A DNA stretch of 64,000 nucleotides from Sphingobacteriales bacterium 50-39 (GTDB taxonomy: Bacteria > Bacteroidota > Bacteroidia > Chitinophagales > Chitinophagaceae). The stretch is taken from contig MKTZ01000003.1 of the NCBI GenBank assembly GCA_001898505.1, forward strand, positions 1 through 64,000, read 5' to 3'. Positions 32,406 through 41,202 of this stretch are shown in pieces. The notes below the pieces were generated by a model. It did not search any database and was not told the DNA's origin. It saw only the letters and a program-made list of their open reading frames with translations. The position numbers and the translations under genes are program-made. How positions within the stretch are numbered: position 1 is the first letter of the stretch; each line of letters begins with the position of its first letter.

Positions 32406-32747
32406 ATGAGAAACGAATCGAAGTTGAGGATCATAAAGATCCTTCACACGGCGGTGTGGCTTTTTTTCAATGTCGTTATTTTCTATATGCTATATGCCGT
32501 GATCATGGACAGGATCGGGATTTGGTTATGGATAGGCTATGGGCTAGTCATCCTGGAAGGGCTGGTATTGCTGTTCTTTAACTTCTTTTGCCCCCTGACG
32601 ATCATAGCCAGGAGGTATTCCAATTCAGATAAAGATAATTTCGACATTTACCTTCCCAATTGGCTGGCGAAATACAATAAGCTGATCTACACTTGTATCA
32701 TGGGGGTTATCCTGGCCATTACGGTCGTTCGGCTTATTTATCGCTAA
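32406..32747 (+). CDS. Small membrane protein, 113 aa
   Basis: Three or four hydrophobic helices are visible (ILHTAVWLFFNVVIFYMLYAVI; IGIWLWIGYGLVILEGLVLLFFNF; LIYTCIMGVILAITVVRLIY). Between the second and the last is a conserved-looking loop CPLTIIARRYS followed by NFDIYLPNWLAKYNK. That loop recalls small DUF2784-like membrane proteins of Bacteroidota, but I cannot name the function. It lies 14 nt after the protease and its last 14 bases overlap the end of the convergent formylglycine-enzyme gene. Confidence 0.65.
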   Translation: MRNESKLRIIKILHTAVWLFFNVVIFYMLYAVIMDRIGIWLWIGYGLVILEGLVLLFFNFFCPLTIIARRYSNSDKDNFDIYLPNWLAKYNKLIYTCIMGVILAITVVRLIYR

Positions 32748-33828
32748 TACACCGGAACCCGAGATGTTCCAGTCCGCTGTCCTCTGTCGTCTTCATACGG
32801 CGGGATACACGATAGCCTGTGCAGTAGCTTTCATTACACAAGAAAGAGCCGCCCCGGATGGACCTCTTCTTTGCGAAGGGCTCGTCGGGGTCGTAGCTTT
32901 TAGTGGGGCCTTTTGGGTCTTTTGTTCCTTCAGGCACCTGTTTATAGTAATTGTAATCGTAATAGTCCGCACACCATTCCCATACATTCCCTGCCATATC
33001 GTACAGGCCGTAGCCATTGGGGAAGAAGGAGCCTACAGGCGCCGTGTAATAGAATTGATCATCTTCCGTATTCTTGTCCGGGAAATGGCCGTCCCAGAAA
33101 TTGCCTTTGTGTTTTCCTTTATCTACACCTTCATTTCCCCAAGGGTAGATGTTGTCCTTCAGTCCACCCCGTGCCGCATATTCCCATTCCGCCTCCGTAG
33201 GGAGGCGTTTGCCCGCCCATTTGCAGTAGGCCGTGGCGTCTTCCCAGGAAACCTGAACTACGGGAAAGTTCTCTTTTCCTTTCAGGTCGCTGCCCGGGCC
33301 GTGGGGGTGTTTCCAGCTGGCGCCCTGTTTCCAGGCCCACCATTGGCTGTAGTCGTCCAGTGGTACAGGGTGGGAAGGGGGAGCAAATACGAGTGATGCC
33401 GGTACCAGCAGGCTTTCATCGGGCTTGGGTGTCCCCGGCGGCAGGTCTTTTTTTAGCTGTTCCCAATCCGGCTTGCGTTCCGCCGTCGTCACGTAACCTG
33501 TGGCTTTGACAAAAGCGGCAAACTGCGCGTTTGTCACCTCGGTCTTGTCCATCCAAAAGCTGTTGACTGTTACCGTGTGTTTGGGATATTCATCCGGCTG
33601 CGCCTGGGCATTGTCGCCGCCCATTTTGTAAACGCCGCCTTCGATCCAGACCATACCGGGGTGTTTAGGGTCTCCCTTCACGCTAAAGCGTGAAGGGAGG
33701 TTGGATTCGCAGGATACAGTTTTCGATGTGTGACTCGCAGTAGTATCTTGTACGGATGCCTGCTGTTGGCGATCGTGGCAGGAGACCAGAAATATTGTTG
33801 CTATCAGGATTCTTTTACTGTAAATCAT
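32734..33828 (-). CDS. Formylglycine-generating enzyme (SUMF1/FGE), predicted lipoprotein
   Basis: 364 residues from the ATG at 33828 (14-nt overlap with the hydroxylase gene). FGE oxidises the active-site Cys of type I sulfatases to formylglycine. Family motifs include MVWIEGGVYKMGG, TEVTNAQFAAFV, VSWEDATAYCKWAGKRLPTEAEWEYAARGG, and GYGLYDMAGNVWEWC. Unlike many SUMF-fold proteins it keeps the copper-binding Cys pair, Cys331-NESY-Cys336, in RGGSFLCNESYCTGYR. The N-terminus (ILIATIFLVSC) is a lipoprotein signal with Cys17, which would put the enzyme outside the cytoplasm, near the two exported sulfatases in the same operon. Confidence 0.92.
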   Translation of the reverse strand: MIYSKRILIATIFLVSCHDRQQQASVQDTTASHTSKTVSCESNLPSRFSVKGDPKHPGMVWIEGGVYKMGGDNAQAQPDEYPKHTVTVNSFWMDKTEVTNAQFAAFVKATGYVTTAERKPDWEQLKKDLPPGTPKPDESLLVPASLVFAPPSHPVPLDDYSQWWAWKQGASWKHPHGPGSDLKGKENFPVVQVSWEDATAYCKWAGKRLPTEAEWEYAARGGLKDNIYPWGNEGVDKGKHKGNFWDGHFPDKNTEDDQFYYTAPVGSFFPNGYGLYDMAGNVWEWCADYYDYNYYKQVPEGTKDPKGPTKSYDPDEPFAKKRSIRGGSFLCNESYCTGYRVSRRMKTTEDSGLEHLGFRCISDK

Positions 33829-34891
33829 ATAAATACTTTTTTCCAACAAAGTCCTCTTCTTCTTTTTCGAGGGTCGGAGAGATGTAGCCGGGTGCTTCGT
33901 CCGTGACCTCAGGGCCTCCCGCCGAGAGCTCACTCCCTTCTTTTCGGGACTTAAAGATAGGCCAAAGAAACTGAGCATACCATTCTTCACCCTGGTAGTA
34001 TTCCAAACCGTAGGCTTTTGGATATCGCCGTGTGATAATACCCGTCCCAAAGAGCACATCCCAGATAAAGAACATATTCCCAAAATTCCCCTTATAATGT
34101 CCTACCCCGTCATCGTTGCTGGCAGCATGATGCGCGTGATGCGTGGCCGGCGTGGAGATCAACCGTTCCAGGACCCAGGCCAGCGGGTGCAGCCATCGCC
34201 GGCTATACAGGGGTTTGTCCCAGGGGATGCTGGAATGAGCTGCCAGTGTAATCAGGGATTTCACTCCCGTCACCAGCAGGGCAGCATAGCCAAGTCCAAG
34301 GTAGGTCATTGCTGCCGTCAAATAGATCTGGGAGAAAAAGATGGTATAAATGATGTTTTGACGGCTGGCCATTGCCATACCCATATAGGGCGCCGAGTGA
34401 TGCGTCCGGTGGAATCTCCAAAGAAAAGGCACCTGGTGATGGAGGCGGTGATACCAATACTGCGTCAGATCATCCGCCACGGCTATGATCAGAAAGCCCC
34501 AGAACAAGGGCACCCAGGTAAATACACCCTTCAGTCCAGGGAGCAGGAGAGGCAACATCCATAATGTAAAATAGACAACAGTGGGGCGGATGATGATCTT
34601 TGATCCGAAAAAGCATACCAGGTCCAGGATCTTTTCATTCTTCGTCCACCGTTTGTCATACAATCCCAGCAGGAACTCGGCCACTCCGACACCCAGGGTC
34701 AGTACAGGCAAACCCCAGGAGCTGAGATTTTCAAATACCGCCCGTAGTATGGGAATGGAAGGCGTTACCGGCGGGCGCAGCCAGGGCCTATCGCCCGTGA
34801 TGTATAACCAGGCGCCCATCAGCAAGAGGGGAAGAGCGTATAAGAACAGGCTTATAGTGCCATCCCGCAGGATATTTTTTTTCAAAGGCAT
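33815..34891 (-). CDS. Sterol desaturase / fatty acid hydroxylase family membrane di-iron enzyme
   Basis: 358-residue integral membrane protein with the histidine clusters that bind two irons: HRLHH (148-152), HRTHH (161-165) and HHAHH (251-255). Four or more helices surround them (ISLFLYALPLLLMGAWLY; VYFTLWMLPLLLPG; VPLFWGFLIIAVAD; IYLTAAMTYLGLGYAALLV). The family oxidises C-H bonds of lipids or sterols with O2. A charged C-terminal tail of about 60 residues follows (SGG... KEEEDFVGKKYL). The gene overlaps FGE and lies downstream of two sulfatases, so its substrate may be the desulfated product, for example a lipid or sterol alcohol; this is inference. Confidence 0.85.
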   Translation of the reverse strand: MPLKKNILRDGTISLFLYALPLLLMGAWLYITGDRPWLRPPVTPSIPILRAVFENLSSWGLPVLTLGVGVAEFLLGLYDKRWTKNEKILDLVCFFGSKIIIRPTVVYFTLWMLPLLLPGLKGVFTWVPLFWGFLIIAVADDLTQYWYHRLHHQVPFLWRFHRTHHSAPYMGMAMASRQNIIYTIFFSQIYLTAAMTYLGLGYAALLVTGVKSLITLAAHSSIPWDKPLYSRRWLHPLAWVLERLISTPATHHAHHAASNDDGVGHYKGNFGNMFFIWDVLFGTGIITRRYPKAYGLEYYQGEEWYAQFLWPIFKSRKEGSELSAGGPEVTDEAPGYISPTLEKEEEDFVGKKYLYDLQ

Positions 34892-34901
34892 AAAAAAGGG
34901 T

Positions 34902-35015
34902 TTAAATGTGTTGAATAAATTTTAACCCGAGGAAGAAGATCAGGAATGGCACTACCGCGAGCACGATGCCGATGAGGATCTTCCGGGCGAGTATGATGAT
35001 ATCTTGGTAGGTCAT
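34902..35015 (-). CDS. Putative 37-residue membrane peptide
   Basis: A short frame sits precisely between the sulfatase stop (35026) and the hydroxylase start (34891). It encodes M-T-Y-Q-D-I-I-I-L-A-R-K, one strongly hydrophobic helix (ILIGIVLAVVPFLIFFLGL) and a basic KFIQHI end. The spacing of 10 nt on each side and the helix with flanking charges suggest a real small membrane protein, perhaps a partner of the hydroxylase. There is no homology evidence. Confidence 0.5.
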   Translation of the reverse strand: MTYQDIIILARKILIGIVLAVVPFLIFFLGLKFIQHI

Positions 35016-35025
35016 AGTATGGCGA

Positions 35026-36882
35026 TTAAGGGTGAGCGACAATGGGCGCATTCCGATGTATTCTTCTGTGGAAGACATCGTCCCAGTCGATGAGGGGATA
35101 GATATTGTATTTTGTAGCATTCTCGTCGAACAAGGCTTTTAATGCCGCCAGTTTTTCAGGATATTTTTTTGCCAGGTCGATGCGTTCATTAAAGTCATCG
35201 TTGAGGTTGTACAATTCCCAGACGTCGCTGTCGAAGCTGTGCTGTGAGGCGCTGTCCTTACCGAAAGTCACACCGCTGCGCAGCAGGTCGATGATGTCCG
35301 GATGGTGGAGTGTCTCCGCCTTCCAGCCATCTTTATAGATGGAGCGGGCGCCAAAGATGTAGTAGTATTGTTCCGTATGGCGGGAAACGGCTTTGGCGTC
35401 GGAAAAAGAGTAGACGAGAGATGTGCCCTGTATGCTGTCCTGTGCTATGCCCCGGATGGAGGAGGGAGTTTTGATATTCAGGAACTCCAGGGTGGTCGGC
35501 AGCAGGTCGATGACATGGCCATATTGCGTACGTATCTCTCCTTTGGCCGCGATGCCTTTGGGATAATATACGATCAGCGGATTGCGGGTACCTCCTTCTG
35601 CATTGGCGTCCTGTTTCCAGTATTTGAAGGGGGTATTGGCCGCCTGTGCCCAGCCCAGGGGGTAGTTCGTCTGTTTGCCATCGGGGGTGCCTATTTCACC
35701 GATCTTGTCCAGGTTGTCCTTTATGGCCTGCTCGTCCGATGGGGCTTTCGAAAATACTTCCTTATTGATCACGCCGTGGAAGGTGCCTTCCTTACTGGCG
35801 CCATTGTCGCCGATGACGATAAAGATCAGGGTGTTGTCCAGCTGGCCGGACTCTTTCAGGAAATTTACCAGCCTGCCGACCTCAAAGTCCGTGTAGGTGA
35901 GGTAGCCTGCATATATCTCCATGAAGCGGGCATAGAGCTTCTTTTCGTCCGGAGTCAGTGTATTCCAGGCTGCGACATTGGGATTACGTTCCGGCAACTG
36001 TGCCGAGGCCGGTAGGATGCCTTTGCGTTTTTGGTTTTCAAATACCTTCTGCCGGAAGACATCCCAGCCTTCGTCGAACTGTCCTTTGTAAGCGTCGCTC
36101 CAGTATTTATCTACCTGGTGCGGGGCGTGTGTGGCTCCAGGGGAGTAATAGAGGAAGAAGGGTTTGTTGGGCGCTGCCTTTTTCTGACGACGGATATAGC
36201 CGATGGCCTTGTCCGTGATCTGGTCGTTGAGATGCCGGCCATCCGGCGTGACATGGGCGTTGTCTTCTACGAGGTCCGGCTGGTATTGGTCTGTCTGTGA
36301 TCCCAGGAAGCCAAAGAAGTGTTCGAAGCCTTTGCCGCTGGGCCAGCGATCGAAAGGGCCTGCGTCCGTGGCGTCCTCGTCGGGGGTAAGACCATATTTG
36401 CCCACTGCAAAAGTGTTATAACCATTGTCGCGTAATATTTCTGCGATGGTGCCTTTGGTAGAAGGGATGCGCCCGTCCCAGCCGGGGAAGCCAGCCGAAA
36501 GTACCGTGTGCGAAAATCCGCCTTCGTGTACGGAATGATGATTACGGCCTGTCAGCAGGGCCGAGCGGGTAGGAGCGCAGATACCAGCTGTGTGAAAATT
36601 GGTATAGCGTAATCCGTTTGCCGCCAGGCTGTCAAAAGTAGGTGTGTGTATCAGGCCGCCAAAAGTGCTGGTAGCGCCAAAGCCTACATCGTCCAGAATG
36701 ATCCAGATGACGTTGGGAGCGCCCGCCGGTGGTTTGACCGGGTCCGGCCACCATTCTTTTGAATCGGACAGGGTCTTGCCGACCGTGCCCTGGTATGTTT
36801 GCGTCTGTTGGGCTTTTACAGGAATAAAGGCAAGGCTGCTGCCAGCCAGAAGGGCCCATTGTATGAGTCTTTTTGTATACAT
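35026..36882 (-). CDS. Type I arylsulfatase (Sec-exported)
   Basis: 618 residues with a signal peptide ending near VKAQQ. The sulfatase fold begins at NVIWIILDDVGFGATSTFGG, with metal ligands Asp64-Asp65. The formylglycine signature C-x-P-x-R is at Cys102 in GICAPTRSALLTGRN, so activation by FGE (32734-33828) is required. The later metal site is IFIVIGDNGASKEG (Asp-Asn). Overall layout recalls the Pseudomonas arylsulfatase type (PAS), which hydrolyses small aryl or alkyl sulfates, not sulfated polysaccharide. A paralog lies at 37753. Acts in the periplasm. Confidence 0.93.
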   Translation of the reverse strand: MYTKRLIQWALLAGSSLAFIPVKAQQTQTYQGTVGKTLSDSKEWWPDPVKPPAGAPNVIWIILDDVGFGATSTFGGLIHTPTFDSLAANGLRYTNFHTAGICAPTRSALLTGRNHHSVHEGGFSHTVLSAGFPGWDGRIPSTKGTIAEILRDNGYNTFAVGKYGLTPDEDATDAGPFDRWPSGKGFEHFFGFLGSQTDQYQPDLVEDNAHVTPDGRHLNDQITDKAIGYIRRQKKAAPNKPFFLYYSPGATHAPHQVDKYWSDAYKGQFDEGWDVFRQKVFENQKRKGILPASAQLPERNPNVAAWNTLTPDEKKLYARFMEIYAGYLTYTDFEVGRLVNFLKESGQLDNTLIFIVIGDNGASKEGTFHGVINKEVFSKAPSDEQAIKDNLDKIGEIGTPDGKQTNYPLGWAQAANTPFKYWKQDANAEGGTRNPLIVYYPKGIAAKGEIRTQYGHVIDLLPTTLEFLNIKTPSSIRGIAQDSIQGTSLVYSFSDAKAVSRHTEQYYYIFGARSIYKDGWKAETLHHPDIIDLLRSGVTFGKDSASQHSFDSDVWELYNLNDDFNERIDLAKKYPEKLAALKALFDENATKYNIYPLIDWDDVFHRRIHRNAPIVAHP

Positions 36883-36891
36883 TTTTAATTC

Positions 36892-37743
36892 TTAATTAGA
36901 GATGGTGATAAAACCGTATGCGTGATCGTATGTCTGTCCTTTTGTGATTGCCCACTGGAGGAAGTCCGCGATGTTCTTATCCTGTCCGTTGTTACGCCAC
37001 AGGACGTGGACATCTTCCAGGGGTATTTTGGGATGGTGAGTTCTCTCGACAAAGTCAATGACCTGATCCAGCGAACTGTAGAAGTCTTCGTCGCTATCGA
37101 TACGTCCATTTCCGTTGAGGTCGATGGGAATGATGGCGATGCTATCGACCGGCCGGCGGGTGGACAGGTTATAGAGAAAGCCCAGGTTGTTGTAGGATAT
37201 GCCGCCCGTGTCCTTTTTTACTGCAGCCAGCAGGTCTTTGTCATCACCTGTGACACCGACACCTGTTATATCCTTTTGTTCGCTGCCGAAATGGTTGGCA
37301 AAGGAAATGCTGGCGCAGGCAGGCTGCTGACGTTTGTAGACCGTGAACTGATAGGGCGAAGGCGATTGACCTGTGGCGGAGAAATATACCCGCCGGAATG
37401 CCGAGTCGTCGAAGCCACGGGATTGCAGGCCGGCCACATCCTTCCTGTGGAAGTTGACTACCGGTAATTGAACATAGCGGGTAACTACTTCCTCCCTCCA
37501 ACCTTGTTTAAGATCGCTGGCGCCCAACTTGTGACTGACGATGAGGAGGTCGGCGCTGTCGGCAGGCATCCTGGCTACTATGAACTTTACACCAGGATGA
37601 AGACGGCTATATTCGTCGGTCCAACGCTGGAATAACGGGTATACCAGCCGGGTGCCCGTGATCCGGATCGTGGTTGTCTGCTGGGCCTCCGAGTTAGTAA
37701 GTAAGGAGAGGCATATACCGGAGAATAGCAATAGCTTTTTCAT
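36892..37743 (-). CDS. PstS-like periplasmic substrate-binding protein
   Basis: 283 residues with a signal peptide (LLLFSGICLSLLTNSEAQQ). The start TIRITGTRLVYPLFQRWTDEYSRLHPGVKF is that of the PstS-like anion-binding superfamily. The DSADLLIVSHKLGASD loop and the TGGISYNNLGFLY hinge are also typical. Residues 208-219 (D-L-N-G-N-G-R-I-D-S-D-E) form a perfect EF-hand-like calcium loop, which is unusual for this fold. No transporter permease is nearby, so it may bind a sulfate ester or released anion and hand it to other proteins. It sits between two sulfatase genes in the same operon. Confidence 0.75.
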   Translation of the reverse strand: MKKLLLFSGICLSLLTNSEAQQTTTIRITGTRLVYPLFQRWTDEYSRLHPGVKFIVARMPADSADLLIVSHKLGASDLKQGWREEVVTRYVQLPVVNFHRKDVAGLQSRGFDDSAFRRVYFSATGQSPSPYQFTVYKRQQPACASISFANHFGSEQKDITGVGVTGDDKDLLAAVKKDTGGISYNNLGFLYNLSTRRPVDSIAIIPIDLNGNGRIDSDEDFYSSLDQVIDFVERTHHPKIPLEDVHVLWRNNGQDKNIADFLQWAITKGQTYDHAYGFITISN

Positions 37744-37752
37744 TGTCGTGGT

Positions 37753-39603
37753 TTATTTGATCAAGGCCTGTGTATCGCTGCCGTTGGGATGATGTATGCG
37801 TTTGTTGTATACATCGTACCAGTCGATGAGGGGGTAGAGATGATTTTTCTCTGCCTGCTCGTCGAATATTTTTTTCAGCTCGGCCAGTTTTTCAGGGAGT
37901 TTTTTTGCCAGGTCGTTCCGTTCATTGAAATCTTCTTTCAGATTGTACAGCTCCCATGTGTCGTCGTCGAAGCTTTTGTCGGTGACCGTCTGTCCCGGCC
38001 GGAAGTCGAAGTCGATGTTGTCCGGATGGTGGGCTGCTTCCGCCTTCCAGCCATTGTAATAAATGGATCGCGATCCAAAAATATAATAGTGCTGTACTAC
38101 GTGCCGGGAGGCCGACTGCTCATCGTCAAAGGAATAAACGAGGGAAGTGCCCTGTACAGAATCCTGCTTGACACCGCGGATAAGATCTGGCTTGGGAAGA
38201 CCCAGGATCTCCAGGGTGGTGGGCAGCAGGTCGATGACATGACCGTATTGGCTGCGGATGCCGCCTTTTTCTTTTATGCCTTTTGGATAGAATGCGATCA
38301 GGGGGTTGTGCGTGCCGCCTTCGGCGTCCGCATCCTGTTTCCATTCACGGAAGGGCGTGTTGGCAGCTTGGGCCCATCCCAATGGGTAGTTGGCGGAGCC
38401 CTGCGGCGTGCCGATGGAATCGATGTTTTCCAGGTTGGTCTTTAAGAAGTCGGGTTCGGTCTTCAAACGGGCTGAGTTTGTTCTTGGCGTAATGACCCCT
38501 TCATAGGTGCCTTCTTTGCTGGCGCCGTTGTCGCCGATGATGACAAAGACGAGAGTATTGCTCAGCTGGTTCGTCTCGCGTAAATAGTTCACCAGTCTTC
38601 CGATCTGGTAATCTGTATAGGTGAGATAGCCTGCGTATACTTCCATAAACCGGGCAAAGAGCTTTTTCTGATCGGTCGTCAGCGAAGCCCAGGCCTGGAT
38701 GCGGGGGTTACGGGCAGGGAGCTGTGCGTATGCAGGAACGATGCCTTGTTTTTTCTGATTGGCCAATACCTTTTCCCGGAAGGCATCCCAGCCTTCGTCG
38801 AATTTTCCCTTGTATTGATCGCTCCAGTATTTGTCTACCTGGTGCGGCGCATGTGTGGCTCCCGGTGCATAATAAAGGAAGAAGGGTTTGTCCGGCGCCA
38901 GGCGGTGTTGGCGGGCAAGATAGCTGATGGCCTTGTCCGTGATCTGCTCGTTGAGGTGGCGTCCGTCGGGTGTGACGTGTGTGTTGTCCTCTACCAGGTC
39001 GGGTTTGTACTGGTCTGTTTGAGAACCAAGGAACCCAAAGAAGTGATCGAATCCTTTGCCGCTGGGCCAGCGGTCGAAGGGGCCCAGGTCCGTGGCGTCC
39101 TCATCCGGTGTCAATCCGTATTTACCTACTGCATAGGTGTTATAACCATTTTGTCTTAGGATCTCTGCGATGGTCCCATCGCTGGAAGGTATCCTGCCAT
39201 CATAGCCGGGGAAACCGGCCGACGTGGAGATGTGGGAGAAGCCTCCTTCGTGCACGAAATGGCTATTGCGACCTGTCAGCAAGGCCGAGCGGGTAGGAGC
39301 GCAGATAGCACAGGTGTGGAAATTGGTATAACGGAGACCGTTGTTAGCCAGGCTGTCCAATGTAGGCGTGCGTATCACGCCGCCAAAAGTGCTGGTGGCG
39401 CCGAAACCGACGTCGTCCAATATGATCCATATCACGTTGGGCGCGCCTGCCGGCGCTTTGGGGACCGGCGCCCACCATTCTTTCGAATCCGCCAGGGTCT
39501 TGCCTGCGACCCCCTGGTAGGGTTGTTCCTGTGCAGAGACGTTAGAGGAAGATAAAAAACCGATGGTTGATACGATAGCTGTAAAGGAAAGAAACTTTTT
39601 CAT
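37753..39603 (-). CDS. Type I arylsulfatase (Sec-exported), paralog
   Basis: 616 residues, collinear and clearly homologous along its length with the sulfatase at 35026. The signal peptide ends near VSAQ. Asp63-Asp64 are in IILDDVGFGATSTFGG, and the formylglycine Cys101 is in ICAPTRSALLTGRN. The second metal motif is VFVIIGDNGASKEG. The C-terminal sulfatase domain includes NPLIAFYPKGIKEKGGIRSQYGHVIDLLPT. The stop is two bases from nothing but a short gap before the binding-protein gene, and the SusD stop precedes its start by one base. Two paralogs suggest two substrate shapes or regiochemistries. Confidence 0.93.
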   Translation of the reverse strand: MKKFLSFTAIVSTIGFLSSSNVSAQEQPYQGVAGKTLADSKEWWAPVPKAPAGAPNVIWIILDDVGFGATSTFGGVIRTPTLDSLANNGLRYTNFHTCAICAPTRSALLTGRNSHFVHEGGFSHISTSAGFPGYDGRIPSSDGTIAEILRQNGYNTYAVGKYGLTPDEDATDLGPFDRWPSGKGFDHFFGFLGSQTDQYKPDLVEDNTHVTPDGRHLNEQITDKAISYLARQHRLAPDKPFFLYYAPGATHAPHQVDKYWSDQYKGKFDEGWDAFREKVLANQKKQGIVPAYAQLPARNPRIQAWASLTTDQKKLFARFMEVYAGYLTYTDYQIGRLVNYLRETNQLSNTLVFVIIGDNGASKEGTYEGVITPRTNSARLKTEPDFLKTNLENIDSIGTPQGSANYPLGWAQAANTPFREWKQDADAEGGTHNPLIAFYPKGIKEKGGIRSQYGHVIDLLPTTLEILGLPKPDLIRGVKQDSVQGTSLVYSFDDEQSASRHVVQHYYIFGSRSIYYNGWKAEAAHHPDNIDFDFRPGQTVTDKSFDDDTWELYNLKEDFNERNDLAKKLPEKLAELKKIFDEQAEKNHLYPLIDWYDVYNKRIHHPNGSDTQALIK

Positions 39604-39604
39604 A

Positions 39605-41182
39605 TTAATTCCATCCCGGGTTTTGTTGAAAATTTGGATTACGTCCTCCGTAGAGATCGATCTCTGTCTGAGGTATGGGGAATAAAGTATCCTTTAAAGC
39701 AGCTGCCGCCTTTGGATTCCCCGGCATGGCTTTTACCGACTGCAGATAATACTGTCCGGGGCCAAGATCTGTCCTTCTCACGAGGTCGAACCAGCGCTGG
39801 GATTCCTGGATAAATTCCTTTCTCCTTTCCGTAAAGACCGCGTCCCGGAAGTCAGATGCGCTCAGGCCCGGGGACAGGTCATATGTGTGGTCCGTATAGG
39901 AGCCGCTGCTGGTGTAGGATCTGTAGGCCCTGGCCCGGACGATGTTGATGGCTGTATAGGCGTCTGCCGTGGGGCCGCCGTTGAGCTCGTTCAATGCTTC
40001 CGCGTATAACAGCAGGACCTCGGCGTAGCGTATCACCGGGAAGTTGATCTTGCTGTTGGCCCCCTGATTGCCCTGCAGCGCCGTAACGAAACCTGTGCTT
40101 TGGTCCACGAATTTGAGGAAGTTGAAGAAGGGCCATTTCACCCATTTGCCTGTAGTCTGGTTGAAAAGGCTGTCATAGAAAGTGGCGTCCCTGCGCTGGT
40201 CGGCGATGTCGAAAATATGGACCACGCTGCTGTCCGCGGGGATATCCGCCGTATAGGCCGAATTGCTCCAGGTGAAAGAGCTGAGCGTATTTGTGCTGGT
40301 AAAGCCTCCTGTCGTCCCGTTGAACTGGGCGGAGAAGATATGTTCCTTACCGTTCTTGGTAGCCGCCTGGAAGGCGTCGGAGAATTTTGTGAAAAGGTCG
40401 TAGCCATAATTACCTGTGGTGGCGTCGATGAGACCTGCTGTACCTGTTGTGATGACCTTTCTCAATTCCGTCACCGCATGGCTCCAATCGTGACGGGTGA
40501 CATATACCTTGGCCAGCAGGGCATGGGCTGCGCCGCTGGTGACCCTTCCCAAATTGGCGCCTGTATAGGATGCCGGGAGCAGCGTGGCCGAATCCAGGTC
40601 CGTAATGATCTGGGCGTACACGGAGTCTTTTGGAGCGCGACTTACCAGCGTTCCTGCAGCCGCCACTGTTGCCTGGTCATGCAGGACCAGGGACACCGGG
40701 CCAAAGAGCCTCACCAGGTCGAAGTAGAGCAAGGCCCGGATAAAGCGCGCTTCGCGGACGAGGTTGGCGGCGGAGTGCGAGGGGTCTACGAACTGAGCGG
40801 CCGGTATGGTTGGGATCTTGTCGATGGCAATATTGGCCCGGTTGATCCCCCAGTACAACTGTGCATATATTTTATGCACCCTGTCGTTTGTGGTCACATA
40901 GGTGGCCGTGCCCAATGCCCGTACGTCCGGATTGGTATTGGAAGGGCTGTATACCTGGTTGTCGCTGGGATTGTCCACGACGAGGTTCAGGTTGCGGCCA
41001 TAAATGGGGAAGTCGTTGTTGATATCTGTTGTCAGCGTGCTGTATACTGCCGTGACGGCTGCCACTGCATCGCTTTGTGTTTGGTAAAAGTTTTCGGGAG
41101 TGAGGTTGCCCTGCGGGTGCTCGGTCAGCTTTTTGCAGGAGAACGATGCCCCCAGCATAAGCAATAATCCTATCTTTTTCAT
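39605..41182 (-). CDS. SusD/RagB family outer-membrane binding lipoprotein
   Basis: 525 residues. Lipoprotein signal IGLLLMLGASFSC with Cys16, then KKLTEHPQGNLTPENFYQT, the usual SusD opening. TPR-like helices follow (NIAIDKIPTIP, LVREARFIRALLYFDLVRLFGPVSLV). The C-terminal region has the typical INIVRARAY, and TERRKEFIQESQRWFDLVRRTD, and ends PFPIPQTEID-like (LFPIPQTEIDLYGGRNPNFQQNPGW). It is the surface lid of the SusC transporter encoded 20 nt upstream. The ligand is probably a sulfated or otherwise small organic compound given the operon. Confidence 0.95.
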   Translation of the reverse strand: MKKIGLLLMLGASFSCKKLTEHPQGNLTPENFYQTQSDAVAAVTAVYSTLTTDINNDFPIYGRNLNLVVDNPSDNQVYSPSNTNPDVRALGTATYVTTNDRVHKIYAQLYWGINRANIAIDKIPTIPAAQFVDPSHSAANLVREARFIRALLYFDLVRLFGPVSLVLHDQATVAAAGTLVSRAPKDSVYAQIITDLDSATLLPASYTGANLGRVTSGAAHALLAKVYVTRHDWSHAVTELRKVITTGTAGLIDATTGNYGYDLFTKFSDAFQAATKNGKEHIFSAQFNGTTGGFTSTNTLSSFTWSNSAYTADIPADSSVVHIFDIADQRRDATFYDSLFNQTTGKWVKWPFFNFLKFVDQSTGFVTALQGNQGANSKINFPVIRYAEVLLLYAEALNELNGGPTADAYTAINIVRARAYRSYTSSGSYTDHTYDLSPGLSASDFRDAVFTERRKEFIQESQRWFDLVRRTDLGPGQYYLQSVKAMPGNPKAAAALKDTLFPIPQTEIDLYGGRNPNFQQNPGWN

Positions 41183-41202
41183 GATCCTGTTTTTTTCTTT
41201 GA

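Noticed and set aside
40100..41167. 355-codon antisense frame inside susD
   Set aside because: It is a shadow of the SusD coding frame; Cys- and Gly-rich translation with no known motif.
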